DNA of 6,034 nt from Micromonosporaceae bacterium (GTDB taxonomy: Bacteria > Actinomycetota > Actinomycetes > Mycobacteriales > Micromonosporaceae), in assembly GCA_019689695.1 (NCBI GenBank), contig JADGHA010000281.1, forward strand, positions 1-6,034, given 5' to 3'. The notes under the pieces were generated by a model. It did not search any database and was not told the DNA's origin. It saw nothing but the letters and a program-made list of their open reading frames with translations. A program made the translations under genes and the position numbers. Below are positions 5,586-6,034 of this stretch, one piece after another. Each line of letters starts with the position of its first letter. The stretch's first letter is position 1.

Positions 5586-5589
5586 CTAG
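5551..5589. repeat. 13-bp tandem repeat, three copies, overlapping the ddl stop codon
   Basis: Units CGCTGGGGGCTAG (5551-5563), CGCTGGGGGCTAG (5564-5576) and CGCTGCGGGCTAG (5577-5589) follow each other with no spacer. Two are identical and the third has one change. The third contains the ddl stop codon (5586-5588, TAG on the minus strand), so the array appears to have grown outward from the end of ddl. The 13-bp unit length is not a multiple of three, consistent with non-coding expansion. Confidence 0.9.
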
Positions 5590-6034
5590 TGCAGGCCGGT
5601 GCCGCGGCGCAGGGCGGTGCGGACGAGCCGGGTGACCAGCTTCGGGTAGTCGATGCCGGTCGCCGCCCACACCATCGGGAAGACCGACGTCGGGGTGAAG
5701 CCCGGCATGGTGTTGATCTCGTTGAAGTAGACGTCCAGCTCGGGGGTGACGAAGAAGTCCACCCGGGCCAGGCCGGCGCAGTCCAGCGCGGTGAACACGC
5801 GGCAGGCGTACTCCCGGATCTGGCGGGTCACCCGGTCCGGCAGCCGGGCCGGAATGTCGATCTCCAGTGCGTCGTCCAGGTACTTCGCCTCGAAGTCGTA
5901 GAACTCGCGCCCGTTCGCCCGCACCTCAGCCAGCACGGACGCCTCCGGCGGCCCGCCGTACTCCCCCTCCAGCACCCCGCACTCGATTTCCCGGCCCACG
6001 ACCGCGGCCTCCACCAGCACCTTCGGGTCCACCG
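5586..6034 (-). CDS. ddl: D-alanine--D-alanine ligase, C-terminal part (start beyond window edge)
   Basis: About 149 residues of a protein normally around 360-370. It joins two D-Ala with ATP to make the dipeptide ending the peptidoglycan precursor (cytosolic, ATP-grasp fold). Numbered from the first visible Val, VLVEAAVVGREIECGVL at 5-21 gives the ATP-grasp strand. EFYDFEAKYLDD at 43-54 is the omega-loop with Lys50-Tyr51. LARVDFF at 88-94 and NEINTMPGFTPTS at 104-116 carry the Mg ligands and substrate-binding residues (Asp92, Glu105, Asn107). The Tyr of EAKY is the residue kept in dipeptide-forming ligases and replaced in D-Ala-D-Lac ligases, so normal D-Ala-D-Ala activity is expected. The protein ends GTGLH then TAG, inside a tandem repeat. 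It is convergent with the DUF3515 gene. The remaining N-terminal part lies beyond 6034. Confidence 0.96.
   Translation of the reverse strand, partial: VDPKVLVEAAVVGREIECGVLEGEYGGPPEASVLAEVRANGREFYDFEAKYLDDALEIDIPARLPDRVTRQIREYACRVFTALDCAGLARVDFFVTPELDVYFNEINTMPGFTPTSVFPMVWAATGIDYPKLVTRLVRTALRRGTGLH

Noticed and set aside
1..6034. CRISPR array, tRNA/rRNA, transposase or phage genes
   Set aside because: No regularly spaced repeats of CRISPR type, no recognisable RNA gene, and no integrase or transposase motif in any frame.

Overview
The window is high-GC DNA (roughly 70% or more by eye) with GTG starts, GC-rich third codon positions and long spurious open frames in every register. This is typical of a filamentous actinobacterium, and gene content and order suggest Micromonosporaceae or a close relative (inference). 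It is a chromosomal housekeeping segment. The order ddl - DUF3515 - (stand-alone Lrp ligand-binding protein) - thiL - rpmB - DAK/DhaL protein, with recG expected next, is a familiar actinobacterial neighbourhood that is also recognisable in Mycobacterium.

Layout from left to right. Positions 1-1565 (minus) hold a FakA/YloV-type DhaL-domain protein that runs off the left edge. Positions 1602-2531 (minus) hold an atypical SDR/NAD-dependent epimerase-like protein. It lies 36 bp upstream of the DhaL gene and is probably co-transcribed with it. A 225-bp divergent intergenic region (2532-2756) separates it from rpmB (2757-2948, plus), which encodes the zinc-binding, four-cysteine form of ribosomal protein L28. 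A GC-rich nested hairpin lies between rpmB and the convergent GNAT acetyltransferase gene (3009-3479, minus). That gene follows thiL (3496-4434, minus; thiamine-monophosphate kinase) in what looks like a two-gene operon. A second divergent region (4435-4623) leads to a 77-residue stand-alone Lrp/AsnC ligand-binding (RAM) protein (4624-4857, plus). Its stop codon directly abuts the GTG start of a DUF3515 membrane-anchored protein (4858-5418, plus). The last gene, 5586-6034 (minus), is the C-terminal part of D-alanine-D-alanine ligase and runs off the right edge.

Functionally the window mixes translation (L28), cofactor synthesis (ThiL), cell-wall precursor synthesis (Ddl), a probable acyl-phosphate/fatty-acid kinase-type protein and several conserved but poorly characterised proteins. 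Nothing points to a defence system, prophage, transposase or CRISPR array.

The most distinctive non-coding structure is the 167-bp convergent gap between DUF3515 and ddl. It contains an 18-bp perfect inverted repeat around a 29-nt spacer that itself holds a 5-bp hairpin, followed by three tandem 13-bp units, the last of which contains the ddl stop codon. I regard this as a mobile-palindrome-like or bidirectional-terminator element. It is the best candidate for follow-up, but I do not claim a new system.
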